DNA of 64,000 bases from Pseudoalteromonas shioyasakiensis. Lineage in GTDB: Bacteria > Pseudomonadota > Gammaproteobacteria > Enterobacterales > Alteromonadaceae. A program made the position numbers and the translations under genes. This document shows, one piece after another, positions 56,064 to 64,000 of the stretch (within the stretch, counting starts at the first letter, position 1; the number at the start of each line of letters is the position of its first letter). Location: contig NZ_CP077770.1 in assembly GCF_019134595.1 (NCBI RefSeq), forward strand, positions 2,004,001 to 2,068,000. Direction: 5' to 3'. The notes under the pieces were generated by a model, which had not been told where the DNA came from, ran no database searches, and was given only the letters and a program-made list of their open reading frames with translations.

Positions 56064-56872
56064 ACACTCTCCTTGGCAAACTGCGCCGTTAATAGCGCTT
56101 TACTGCATTCAATATCAAACTGTGTATCAGCAATTCGTGCAACGGGAACCACGCCCATTAAACTGTTACACATAAATACGGCATCCATAGCTAAAAGCTC
56201 ATCTAATTGGATTGCTTTAAATTCAATGGCTAACTTATCACATAAAGCGCTGAGATAAACCCCAGTGATACCGCAGCGGTCTAACTTAGGTGACATAACT
56301 TGACCGTCTTTAATGGCAAAAATATTTGCAGCAGAGCACTCAATCACATTGTGATCATAGTCAAGTACAACAACGTCATCACATTCAAGGCTGTTCATTT
56401 GATTTTTGATAAGTACTTGCTCTAAACGGTTCAATGTTTTTAAGCCTGCAAGTAAAGGTTGATGTGCAAGTTTCACGTCGCTGACTGCTAGGTTTACACC
56501 CTGCTGCTGCCAACTTTTATAGTGTGAAACTGCAGGCAATATGCTGATCAGCACTTGGATACTTGGTGTAGCTGGTAAGCCATAACCACGCCCACCTGCA
56601 CCACGGGTGATAACTATTTTTAAAATACCGGTTTGTGTATCACTGATTGCGTGGTTAACTTCACGCTCAATTGCGGTTAAATCTAATTCGGGGAAAAATA
56701 GTCTTTGCGCGCATTCTTCTAAACGCGTTTTGTGTAAATCCCAGTGCTCAACGACAGAGTTCACCACAGAGGCTGTGGTAAAAAAGCCGTCACCATAATT
56801 TAAGCCGCGATCTTGCGTGCTTATTGTGGTGTCTGGTGTGGTTATTTTTATTGTTTGTTTTAATTTACTCAT
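56060..56872 (-). CDS. pabC: Aminodeoxychorismate lyase
   Basis: PabC converts 4-amino-4-deoxychorismate to p-aminobenzoate and pyruvate in folate synthesis. The 270-residue PLP fold-IV protein has GDGFFTTASV at the start and the PLP Lys in LKTLNRLEQVL. A Rho-independent terminator ends only 2 nt before its ATG, and no ribosome binding site is visible, so expression seems to depend on read-through or unusual initiation. The next gene (mltG) overlaps by 4 bp. Confidence 0.94.
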   Translation of the reverse strand: MSKLKQTIKITTPDTTISTQDRGLNYGDGFFTTASVVNSVVEHWDLHKTRLEECAQRLFFPELDLTAIEREVNHAISDTQTGILKIVITRGAGGRGYGLPATPSIQVLISILPAVSHYKSWQQQGVNLAVSDVKLAHQPLLAGLKTLNRLEQVLIKNQMNSLECDDVVVLDYDHNVIECSAANIFAIKDGQVMSPKLDRCGITGVYLSALCDKLAIEFKAIQLDELLAMDAVFMCNSLMGVVPVARIADTQFDIECSKALLTAQFAKESV

Positions 56873-56874
56873 AC

Positions 56875-56900
56875 AAAAAAGCCCAGTTAAACAACTGGGC
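56875..56900 (-). terminator. Terminator between fabF and pabC
   Basis: On the minus strand an 8-bp stem (GCCCAGTT / AACTGGGC) has a 4-nt loop followed by TTTTTT. It ends 2 nt before the pabC start codon. It would end the fabF transcript and limit read-through into pabC. Confidence 0.88.
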
Positions 56901-56929
56901 TCTTCTTTTTAGTCCGTTGTTAAAAAGAA

Positions 56930-58168
56930 TTATACCTTTTTAAATAGCAACGAGCCATTAGTACCACCAAAACCAAATGAATTACATAGTGCGTAATCCA
57001 ATTTAGCATCACGTGCAATGTGCGGTACGTAGTCTAAATCACAGCCTTCATCAGGGTTATCAAGGTTGATTGTAGGGCTTACTTTCTGGTCAACAAGTGA
57101 CAAGATAGTAATAATTGACTCTACCGAGCCTGCTGCACCTAACAAGTGACCCATCATTGATTTAGATGAACTAACCATCACATCTTTCGCTGCATCACCA
57201 AAAATTGTTTTAACAGCTGATGTTTCGGCTTTATCGCCTGCATTAGTCGATGTACCGTGAGCATTAATGTAGCCAACTTGGTCTGCATTAATTTGCGCAT
57301 CGTTTAGTGCATTTTCCATCGCTAGCGCTGCGCCTGCACCGTCTTCAGGTGGAGACGTCATGTGATATGCATCACCACTCATACCAAAACCAACGAGTTC
57401 AGCGTAGATTTTCGCGCCACGTGCTTTAGCATGCTCATATTCTTCAAGCACGATAACACCAGCACCATCCGCAAGAACAAAACCATCACGGTCTTTATCC
57501 CAAGGACGAGATGCTGCTTGTGGATCGTCGTTACGAGTTGATAATGCACGTGCTGCATTAAAGCCGCCCATACCAATTGGTGTCGATGCTTTTTCAGCAC
57601 CACCGGCTACCATTGCATCTGCATCGCCGTATGCAATCATACGTGCAGCATGACCAATGTTATGTAGACCTGTAGTACAGGCTGTAACGATTGAAATATT
57701 TGGACCACGTAAACCGTGCATAATTGATAAATGACCAGAGATCATATTGATAATGGTCGAAGGCACATAGAACGGAGAAAGCTTACGCGGGCCACTGTTT
57801 AATAGTTTAATGTGGTTTTCTTCAATTAAAGTTAAACCACCGATGCCAGAACCCACTGCTACACCAACACGAGTGGCGTTTTCTTCAGTGATCTCTAGAC
57901 CAGAATCTTGTAGTGCTTGTACACCCGCTGCAATGCCATATTGGATAAACAAATCCATTTTCTTTGCATCTTTCGGTGACATGTAAGCTGATGCATCAAA
58001 GTCATTCAGCAAACCTGCGAATTTGGTGCCGAAACTTGAGGTATCGAAATGCGTGATAGTTTGAATACCACTTTTACCGTTTAACAAACCTTGCCAAGTA
58101 GATTCAACATCATTACCTAGCGGTGTCAACATTCCTAAGCCAGTTACGACGACTCGACGTTTAGCCAC
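56930..58168 (-). CDS. fabF: 3-oxoacyl-ACP synthase II
   Basis: FabF elongates acyl-ACP and adjusts membrane fluidity with temperature. The 412-residue KAS has the active-site Cys in [11 protein letters not shown], the His in [10 protein letters not shown], and the second His in [12 protein letters not shown]. It starts at a GTG behind GGAGG. It is last of the fab genes, 117 bp from acpP, with a hairpin between. Confidence 0.97.
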   Translation of the reverse strand: MAKRRVVVTGLGMLTPLGNDVESTWQGLLNGKSGIQTITHFDTSSFGTKFAGLLNDFDASAYMSPKDAKKMDLFIQYGIAAGVQALQDSGLEITEENATRVGVAVGSGIGGLTLIEENHIKLLNSGPRKLSPFYVPSTIINMISGHLSIMHGLRGPNISIVTACTTGLHNIGHAARMIAYGDADAMVAGGAEKASTPIGMGGFNAARALSTRNDDPQAASRPWDKDRDGFVLADGAGVIVLEEYEHAKARGAKIYAELVGFGMSGDAYHMTSPPEDGAGAALAMENALNDAQINADQVGYINAHGTSTNAGDKAETSAVKTIFGDAAKDVMVSSSKSMMGHLLGAAGSVESIITILSLVDQKVSPTINLDNPDEGCDLDYVPHIARDAKLDYALCNSFGFGGTNGSLLFKKV

Positions 58169-58243
58169 GGGTTGCCTCCAATAAGGAAATTATTTTAGGT
58201 GGGGTGTATACCAAATTTATTAGTATCATTCTATAGATAGACT

Positions 58244-58266
58244 AAGGGCAGCTTGAAGCTGCCCTT
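58244..58266 (-). other. Hairpin between acpP and fabF
   Basis: An 11-bp perfect stem (AAGGGCAGCTT / AAGCTGCCCTT) with a 1-nt loop lies after acpP. It lacks a T-run on the minus strand. It may stabilise the acpP message or weakly end transcription. Confidence 0.6.
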
Positions 58267-58285
58267 AAAATCAAAATGCGTAAAA

Positions 58286-58522
58286 TTACTCAGCGTGAGC
58301 TGTAACGTAATCGATTGCAGCTTGAACTGTAGTGATCTTTTCAGCTTCTTCGTCTGGGATCTCAGTGTCGAACTCTTCTTCAAGAGCCATTACCAGTTCT
58401 ACAGTGTCAAGTGAATCAGCACCTAAGTCGTCAACGAAAGAAGCTTCATGTTTTACTTCTTCTTCTTTAACACCTAGTTGCTCAATGATAATTTTCTTTA
58501 CGCGTTCTTGGATGTCGCTCAT
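58286..58522 (-). CDS. acpP: Acyl carrier protein
   Basis: Acyl carrier for fatty-acid synthesis. The 78-residue acidic protein has the 4'-phosphopantetheine Ser in [18 protein letters not shown]. The frame opens earlier, but the ATG at 58522 (MSDIQERV) with an AAGGAAAG site is the family start. Confidence 0.97.
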   Translation of the reverse strand: MSDIQERVKKIIIEQLGVKEEEVKHEASFVDDLGADSLDTVELVMALEEEFDTEIPDEEAEKITTVQAAIDYVTAHAE

Positions 58523-58565
58523 TCTTCTTTCCTTTATTAAAAACGCCAATGCGTTATTTTCAGAT

Positions 58566-58586
58566 TGCGGCGTAGTTTACGCCGCA
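58566..58586 (-). other. Hairpin upstream of acpP
   Basis: A 9-bp perfect stem (TGCGGCGTA / TACGCCGCA) with a 3-nt loop lies in the acpP leader. There is no T-run. It may be part of a leader structure. The rest of the 238-bp gap to fabG shows nothing clear. Confidence 0.45.
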
Positions 58587-58760
58587 TAATTCTGTGATTC
58601 AAGGATTTGCTGATAATTACTTATCTGGTCAAACCTCTCGAATAGTATTTGTTCATTTATCGCTTATTTTAATAGCGAATTCAAGTATGTTTAAAGCAAG
58701 ATCACAAAAAATTCAACAATTTTCGATAATCTTTCGTTAGCAAATTTTTGCTAACTTTCA

Positions 58761-59507
58761 TTAAACCATGTACATCGCGCCATTTACGTGCAATGTTTCG
58801 CCTGATACATACGCAGCAGCGTCAGATGCTAAATAACATACCGCAGCAGCGATTTCTTCAGGTTGGCCTAAACGCCCTGCAGGTACATTTGCAAGCGTAG
58901 CTGCTTTTTGGTCTTCAGTCAGCTCATCTGTCATATCTGTTTGGATAAAACCAGGTGCAACAACGTTCACTGTAATGCCACGTGAAGCCACTTCGCGTGC
59001 TAATGACTTAGTAAAACCAATTACACCCGCTTTCGCTGCAGCATAGTTAGCTTGACCCGCATTACCCATAGTGCCCACTACAGAACCGATATTAATGATA
59101 CGGCCATTTTTCTTTTTCATCATAGGGCGTAAAACAGCCTTAGATAAACGGAAAATTGAGCTTAGGTTCGTGTCGATGATGTCATCCCACTCACCGTCTT
59201 TCATACGCATTAATAAGTTATCGCGAGTAATACCTGCGTTGTTAACTAATATGTCGATATCGCCTAAATCAGCCTTGATCGCAGCAAGTGTTGCCTCAAT
59301 CGATTCAGGATCTGTAACGTTAAGGGCATAACCTTTACCGTTGTCACCAAGGTACTCACTGATTTTAGCAGCACCTGATTCACTTGTTGCAGTACCCGCT
59401 ACTTTTGCACCTTGTGCAACTAGCGTATTTGCAATTGCTTTACCAATACCACGGCTTGCACCAGTGATTAGGACAACCTTGCCCTCAAGAGAAAATAAAT
59501 TTGTCAT
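58761..59507 (-). CDS. fabG: 3-oxoacyl-ACP reductase
   Basis: FabG reduces 3-oxoacyl-ACP with NADPH. The 248-residue SDR has TGASRGIG, NNAG, the Ser in NIGSVVGTMG and YAAAK, and the C-terminal TLHVNGAMYMV. It follows fabD by 11 bp. Confidence 0.97.
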   Translation of the reverse strand: MTNLFSLEGKVVLITGASRGIGKAIANTLVAQGAKVAGTATSESGAAKISEYLGDNGKGYALNVTDPESIEATLAAIKADLGDIDILVNNAGITRDNLLMRMKDGEWDDIIDTNLSSIFRLSKAVLRPMMKKKNGRIINIGSVVGTMGNAGQANYAAAKAGVIGFTKSLAREVASRGITVNVVAPGFIQTDMTDELTEDQKAATLANVPAGRLGQPEEIAAAVCYLASDAAAYVSGETLHVNGAMYMV

Positions 59508-59518
59508 TCTATTCCTAC

Positions 59519-60445
59519 TTATTTCGCTTCATCAATAGCAGCTTGCGTATTAACCGCAGCACATACCATTGCTTTATCAATTCGTTTAGCAAGACCCGTT
59601 AGTACTTTACCTGGGCCAAACTCGTAGCTTTGTGTGATACCTTGCGCAACTAATGCTTGTACAGTTTCAGTCCAGCGTACTGGGCTGTAAAGCTGACGTA
59701 CTAATGCATCTTTAATTGCTTCACTTGATTGCTCAGCTTTTACATCAACGTTGTTGATTACATCACACTTAGGTGTATTAAATGTTAAAGCGGCTAAATC
59801 AGCAGCTAATTTTTCAGCAGCTGGTTTCATTAGTTCACAGTGAGAAGGTACGCTGACTGCAAGTGGTAAAGCACGTTTAGCACCTGCTTCTTTACATGCT
59901 TCTGATGCACGCTCAACGGCCGCTTTGTGGCCGGCAATAACAACCTGACCTGGTGAGTTGTAGTTTACTGGTGAAACAACTTCACCATTTGCTGATGCTT
60001 CACATGCTGCTTTAATTTCGTCGTCACCTAAGCCGATGATTGCAGCCATAGAACCAACACCCGCAGGTACTGCTTCTTGCATATATAAACCACGATTTTC
60101 TACTAGTTTAACTGCTTCGCTTAAGCTTACAACGCCAGCACAAACTAATGCTGAATACTCGCCTAAACTGTGACCAGCCATAACAACATCGGCATCAGGG
60201 TTTGCGTCTAACCATTGACGGTAAATAGCAACGCTAGCAGTAAGAAGTGCTGGTTGTGTACGATGGGTTTGATTTAATTCTTCTTCTGGACCATTTAGTA
60301 CAAGTGCAGCTAGATCATAGCCAAGAGCTTCAGATGCTTCAGCGAATGTTGCTTTAGCAATTTGTGAATCAGCTAATAGTTCAGATAACATGCCCACAGT
60401 TTGTGAGCCTTGACCTGGAAATACGAGTGCAATTTTATGTGCCAT
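59519..60445 (-). CDS. fabD: Malonyl-CoA:ACP transacylase
   Basis: FabD moves malonyl groups to ACP. The 308-residue protein has FPGQGSQ and the nucleophile motif GHSLGEYSAL, plus the catalytic His in SVPSHCELM. It follows plsX by 70 bp, without the fabH gene usual between them. Confidence 0.97.
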   Translation of the reverse strand: MAHKIALVFPGQGSQTVGMLSELLADSQIAKATFAEASEALGYDLAALVLNGPEEELNQTHRTQPALLTASVAIYRQWLDANPDADVVMAGHSLGEYSALVCAGVVSLSEAVKLVENRGLYMQEAVPAGVGSMAAIIGLGDDEIKAACEASANGEVVSPVNYNSPGQVVIAGHKAAVERASEACKEAGAKRALPLAVSVPSHCELMKPAAEKLAADLAALTFNTPKCDVINNVDVKAEQSSEAIKDALVRQLYSPVRWTETVQALVAQGITQSYEFGPGKVLTGLAKRIDKAMVCAAVNTQAAIDEAK

Positions 60446-60515
60446 ACTTTGCTCTTATAATTAAACAAAAAAATATTCTGTAGCAGGCAGCATAACAAGT
60501 TTTAGATATGCTGCA

Positions 60516-61544
60516 CTACTTTGTTGTTGGATGTGTTTGCTCAAAAATCGCAGCGATTTTTTCAGGGAGTTGGCGTTCGACTTCCCGCGCGGCTTCATCA
60601 ATAGCAGCATGAAACGCCTTTGGTGAGGCATTGCCATGGCTTTTAACAACAATACCGCGCAATCCTACCAGACTTGCGCCGTTATACTGGTCGGGGTTCA
60701 CCCGCTTGTAGAGTTTTTTTATCACTGGACGCAATAAAAACGCTAAACTTTTGTATAAGAAATGTTTGTGTAAGGCTTTGGTGAGTTTGTGCATGATCAG
60801 TTTGGCAATACCTTCACAGGTTTTTAATGCCACATTACCTACAAATCCTTCGCACACAATAACATCGGCTTTTCCACTGAAAATATCACTACCTTCACTG
60901 TAACCTGTGTAGTTGAGATATTCACACTGCTGCATTAACTGTGCAGCTTGTTTTATTCCTTCATGCCCTTTGATGTCTTCAGAGCCAATATTCAATAAAC
61001 TAACTCTTGGGTTATCACACCCAAGTGCCTGCCCTGCTACCACAGAACCCATAATGCCAAATTGATAAAGGGTTTGTGCATCACAATGCACATTAGCGCC
61101 TAAATCAAGTAAATAAACAGGGTTTTTACGTTCAGTTGGAACAGCAGAGATTAATGCAGGACGTTTTACGCCTGGAAGCATCTTTAATACATAATGCGCC
61201 ATAAAAAATAGCGCGCCTGTATTACCAGAGCTTACACACGCTTGCGCTTCACCCGATTTAACTAAATCGAGGGCAACTCGCATTGATGAATCTTTTTTAG
61301 AACGAACCGCTGAAGCAGGTTCACACGCATTTGTGACAACTTCGCTACAATGACGAATAATTAAACGAGGGTGTGAAACAGAATCGAGTGCTTCGAGTTC
61401 TTTTAGAATAACTTGCTGATTACCACATAAGATGAGTCTTAAGTTGGTATTAGCATTTACCGCTTGCACGGCAGCGGGGATAGATGAACGGGGGCCGTAA
61501 TCGCCCCCCATCATATCTAACGCTATGGTTAGATTGGTCAGCAT
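60516..61544 (-). CDS. plsX: Phosphate acyltransferase
   Basis: PlsX makes acyl-phosphate from acyl-ACP for phospholipid synthesis. The 342-residue protein starts with the family motif [12 protein letters not shown] and has the NIGSEDIKG and [11 protein letters not shown] landmarks. It lies downstream of rpmF by 12 bp, as in most gammaproteobacteria. Confidence 0.95.
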   Translation of the reverse strand: MLTNLTIALDMMGGDYGPRSSIPAAVQAVNANTNLRLILCGNQQVILKELEALDSVSHPRLIIRHCSEVVTNACEPASAVRSKKDSSMRVALDLVKSGEAQACVSSGNTGALFFMAHYVLKMLPGVKRPALISAVPTERKNPVYLLDLGANVHCDAQTLYQFGIMGSVVAGQALGCDNPRVSLLNIGSEDIKGHEGIKQAAQLMQQCEYLNYTGYSEGSDIFSGKADVIVCEGFVGNVALKTCEGIAKLIMHKLTKALHKHFLYKSLAFLLRPVIKKLYKRVNPDQYNGASLVGLRGIVVKSHGNASPKAFHAAIDEAAREVERQLPEKIAAIFEQTHPTTK

Positions 61545-61555
61545 ATAGCAATCTC

Positions 61556-61726
61556 TTAGTTAGAAATTACTTTAACGCCTTTGTAGTAACCGTCAGCAGT
61601 TACGTGGTGACGACGGTGAGTCTCACCAGAAACTTGATCTACAGTTAAAGTTGGACCACTGATCGCATCGTGTGAACGGCGCATGCCGCGTCTTGCACGA
61701 GACTTTTTGCTTTTTTGTACAGCCAT
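61556..61726 (-). CDS. rpmF: 50S ribosomal protein L32
   Basis: This 56-residue protein ([18 protein letters not shown], ending VKVISN) is L32 of the large subunit. It has the conserved MRRSHDA segment and a C-terminal ADGYYKG. It reads on the minus strand between yceD and plsX. It lacks the zinc cysteines of some paralogues. Because of its small size it is easily missed. Confidence 0.98.
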   Translation of the reverse strand: MAVQKSKKSRARRGMRRSHDAISGPTLTVDQVSGETHRRHHVTADGYYKGVKVISN

Positions 61727-61736
61727 TAGTCTTCTC

Positions 61737-62261
61737 CTAAGAATCTTTCTTAAGTTGTTTCAAAATATCAAATGGATTTGGTTTGTCATCTTTCGCAGCT
61801 AATTTACCAAAGCTGGTAGGCTCTGATGTATAACTGCATGAAGCTTCGTTGTGTGTAGGCACTATTGGAATAGCTAAAATCAGTTCGTCTTCGATTAACT
61901 CAAATACGTTGATTTCACCGTTTTCGTCCAGCTCTACTTCATCGTAACCTTCAGGTAGATGATCTGACTCTGCATCCAAACCAATTGGCGAATACACAAA
62001 GTCTTGTTCCAAATCCAACCCTAATTCTCCATTACAGCGTTGACAAGTTACAGTTACATGTGTTGATAAGTTACCACTTATTACCACTAAACCTTGCTCG
62101 TCAATTTTGCAATGAATCTTTACCGCTATTTCACCTGCTTCCTCCTGCACAACTTGCTCTAAACGAGAAAGTTTTTCAAGCGGGACAATACCGTCATACG
62201 TTAAACGATGTTGAGCTGCTTTGCTGGGATGAAGAGTGATGGGAATTTTCACCTTTTGCAT
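61737..62261 (-). CDS. yceD: YceD-family 23S rRNA accumulation protein (DUF177)
   Basis: This 174-residue protein has the DUF177 form, with [16 protein letters not shown] (CxxC) and a C-terminal [13 protein letters not shown]. YceD of Escherichia coli affects 23S rRNA levels. The yceD-rpmF-plsX order is the classical one, and the two genes are 10 bp apart. Confidence 0.93.
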   Translation of the reverse strand: MQKVKIPITLHPSKAAQHRLTYDGIVPLEKLSRLEQVVQEEAGEIAVKIHCKIDEQGLVVISGNLSTHVTVTCQRCNGELGLDLEQDFVYSPIGLDAESDHLPEGYDEVELDENGEINVFELIEDELILAIPIVPTHNEASCSYTSEPTSFGKLAAKDDKPNPFDILKQLKKDS

Positions 62262-62402
62262 AGGGGCTGCATCATATAGATAGTTAGTAAGTTAGTCAAA
62301 GTAAAAAACCAATTTTGGTAGGTTTTTAACGATCTTCTGCTTTGTTTTCGGATTCATTGTGGCTTATCCTTGGCAAAATACAATTTTCATCCAGAATTTA
62401 TT

Positions 62403-62999
62403 ATGAAACCAACACTTATATTAGCGTCAAGCTCACCATTTAGACAGCAATTATTAACTAAGTTTAACTTACCTTTTCAAAGTTTTTCTCCAGATATCGA
62501 TGAATCCCCTATCGCAGCTGAAAAGCCAGAACAATTAGTTGCTCGTTTAAGCGAACAAAAAGCCCGAGTTTCCAAACAACATTTTAGTGAAGGTTTGGTG
62601 ATCGGCTCTGATCAGGTTGCAGTATTCAACGATACAATCTTAGGTAAACCTCATAATAAAGAGAATGCCATTAAGCAGCTATCATCGTTTAGTGGCCATA
62701 CAGTGACCTTTTTAACGGGTTTAAGTGTATTTGATATACAAAGCGATAAAACAATTACCACCGTGGTGCCATTTGATGTGACATTTAAAAGCCTTACCCA
62801 TGAGCAGATCGATGCTTATTGCGATGCTGAGCAGCCATACAACTGTGCAGGTAGCTTTAAAAGTGAAGGGTTAGGTATTTGTTTATTTGAAAAGCTCAGT
62901 GGCGATGACCCCAATACATTGATAGGCCTGCCACTGATCACATTAACTAAAGTGTTGGCTGAGTTTGGTGTTGACGTGTTAGCGCTGCAAGGGGCGTAG
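62403..62999 (+). CDS. yceF: Maf-family nucleotide pyrophosphatase, YceF
   Basis: This 198-residue Maf protein has the ASSSPFR motif, the catalytic Asp in GSDQVAVF and the Maf-type GKPHNKENA. YceF of E. coli hydrolyses 7-methyl-GTP, a housecleaning role. The frame is open from a TTG at 62370, but the ATG at 62403 gives the family start. It converges on and overlaps the HAD gene by 53 bp. Confidence 0.92.
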   Translation: MKPTLILASSSPFRQQLLTKFNLPFQSFSPDIDESPIAAEKPEQLVARLSEQKARVSKQHFSEGLVIGSDQVAVFNDTILGKPHNKENAIKQLSSFSGHTVTFLTGLSVFDIQSDKTITTVVPFDVTFKSLTHEQIDAYCDAEQPYNCAGSFKSEGLGICLFEKLSGDDPNTLIGLPLITLTKVLAEFGVDVLALQGA

Positions 63000-63639
63000 T
63001 TAAAACCTGCAAAAGTTGCTGGTATGAATCAACAACACATAACGGCGTATGTTGTTGTAACTGCGCCGGGCTATGAGCACCGAAACTCACTCCAATACAA
63101 GCAATACCTGCGGCATTGGCCATTGCCATATCAAGTTGGCTATCGCCAATCATCACAGCATCACCTTTTGCTATGCCCTGCTCGTGCAAAATTTGTTCAA
63201 GCATATCTGGAGATGGTTTCGACTCAGCATCATCTGAACATTTTACATTCACAAAGTACTGCCCAAGGCCTGACTCGTTAAGAAGCCTAACGATACCTTC
63301 ACGTCCTTTACCGGTAGCCACAGCCAATTGCATACCTGCATCGCTTAACTGCTTTAAAACGGATTCTACATCTTTAAATAAAGGTGTAGGTGTAACGTCT
63401 AACTCACGGTACTGAGCTTTGTAACCTGCAACCAGTTCGTTGTTTAAATGTAAATGCGCCGGAAAAAGCACTTCAGTGGCTTTTGCCAGCGACAAACCAA
63501 TAACGTCTTTGGCTTGTTGCTCTGTTGGAACAGGAATACCTAAGTGTCGCGCAGTGTTTCGCAGGCAGGTGACAATTTTTGGCACAGAGTCCATCACTGT
63601 GCCATCCCAATCAAAAATAACCAGCTTAAACTTGTTCAT
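62947..63639 (-). CDS. HAD-family phosphatase
   Basis: This 230-residue protein has the HAD motifs FDWDGTVMDS, the Thr in VATGKG, the Lys in KPSPDML and GDSQLDMAMA, with a cap of the phosphoglycolate-phosphatase type. It reads from the ATG at 63639, inside the end of rluC (14-bp overlap), so it is coupled. The likely substrate is a small phosphate ester. The gene next to rluC in E. coli relatives is a HAD phosphatase of unclear role. Confidence 0.9.
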   Translation of the reverse strand: MNKFKLVIFDWDGTVMDSVPKIVTCLRNTARHLGIPVPTEQQAKDVIGLSLAKATEVLFPAHLHLNNELVAGYKAQYRELDVTPTPLFKDVESVLKQLSDAGMQLAVATGKGREGIVRLLNESGLGQYFVNVKCSDDAESKPSPDMLEQILHEQGIAKGDAVMIGDSQLDMAMANAAGIACIGVSFGAHSPAQLQQHTPLCVVDSYQQLLQVLTTPLAALTRQHQTQPTL

Positions 63640-64000
63640 TATCGGCACGTAGCTTTTTGATACAGTTTTGAAGTGCATTATCGAGTGGTGCCTCAACATG
63701 CATAGTTGTTTCGTTTTTAGGGTGCATAAAACGTAAATCGTGGGCATGTAAAAACAAACGATTTAAACCAGTCAGCTTATTAACGTATTGATCAAACTCT
63801 GCCACACCGTATTTATCATCACACGCAATAGGGTGACCTTTACATTGCGTATGCACACGAATTTGGTGAGTACGCCCTGTTACCGGCGACGCTTGCACTA
63901 ATGAGCACTCAGCATATCGCTCCAGCACACGAAAACGTGTGTGCGATGGTTTACCTTCGTTATTATCAACACGAACCACACGCTCACCAGATTTCAAGGT
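63626..64000 (-). CDS. rluC: 23S rRNA pseudouridine synthase RluC, C-terminal part
   Basis: The C-terminal 124 residues of an RluA/RluC-type synthase, running off the window end. ASPVTGRTHQIRVHTQCKGHPI is the family motif. The catalytic Asp region lies outside. It modifies U955, U2504 and U2580 in 23S rRNA in E. coli. Neighbours yceF and yceD match the E. coli rluC region. Confidence 0.9.
   Translation of the reverse strand, partial: TLKSGERVVRVDNNEGKPSHTRFRVLERYAECSLVQASPVTGRTHQIRVHTQCKGHPIACDDKYGVAEFDQYVNKLTGLNRLFLHAHDLRFMHPKNETTMHVEAPLDNALQNCIKKLRADNEQV

Noticed and set aside
58244..58266. Rho-independent terminator between acpP and fabF
   Set aside because: The stem is strong, but no T-run follows on the minus strand, so it is listed as a hairpin.
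60461..60652. Remnant of fabH between plsX and fabD
   Set aside because: The small frame there is a shadow of the plsX 3' end and shows no KAS III sequence.

Overview
The window reads as chromosomal DNA of a marine gammaproteobacterium of the Alteromonadales, most like Pseudoalteromonas. The basis is the AT-rich composition, the gene order rpmF-plsX-fabD-fabG-acpP-fabF-pabC-mltG-tmk-holB-pilZ-tatD, the prpB-prpC-acnD-prpF set under a GntR regulator, the ribE/norM divergent pair, and several families common in this order (LruC, DUF3080, DUF3718, CPXCG). The genus is an inference from gene order and protein style, not from a database search.

Layout. 1-540 is the 3' end of an acyl-CoA synthetase gene. 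605-1942 is a self-contained HUH (REP-associated/IS200-like) transposase element edged by GTGGGTGTC-type repeats. 1960-9836 holds gdhA, a secreted LruC-domain protein with a small lipoprotein, an orphan TPR sensor kinase and a secreted M28 peptidase. 9955-27180 is mixed housekeeping and accessory content: a diguanylate cyclase, an esterase, an ABC exporter, a MarR-SDR pair, a divergent NRAMP-like transporter, a pair of secreted amidohydrolases, small conserved proteins, fructosamine kinase, riboflavin synthase and NorM. 27295-27772 is a tRNA-Val(GAC) array with two intact genes and three decayed copies.

27804-37038 is a complete predicted non-phosphorylative L-fucose pathway: IclR regulator, mutarotase, FucP permease, then, divergently, a split UxaA-type dehydratase, an FMN L-lactate oxidase/dehydrogenase, an aldo/keto reductase, a lactonase, a 2-keto-3-deoxy-fuconate dehydrogenase and an FAH-type hydrolase. 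The expected end products are pyruvate and L-lactate, with lactate oxidised to pyruvate. Two copies of a 23-bp palindrome flank the divergent promoter region.

37107-40831 holds a palindromic MITE copy, a sugE/gdx exporter with a guanidine-II (mini-ykkC) riboswitch, a GH97 glycosidase and a periplasmic binding protein. 40861-47555 is the 2-methylcitrate propionate operon with its regulator and three TGTCGACA operators. 47836-50565 holds rsmF and a polysaccharide deacetylase gene broken by a second copy of the same MITE. 50562-64000 is a long minus-strand housekeeping block: PhoD-like phosphatase, tatD, pilZ, holB, tmk, mltG, pabC, then fatty-acid synthesis genes up to plsX, rpmF and yceD. It ends with yceF, a HAD phosphatase and the 3' part of rluC. 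The fabH gene usually found between plsX and fabD is absent here.
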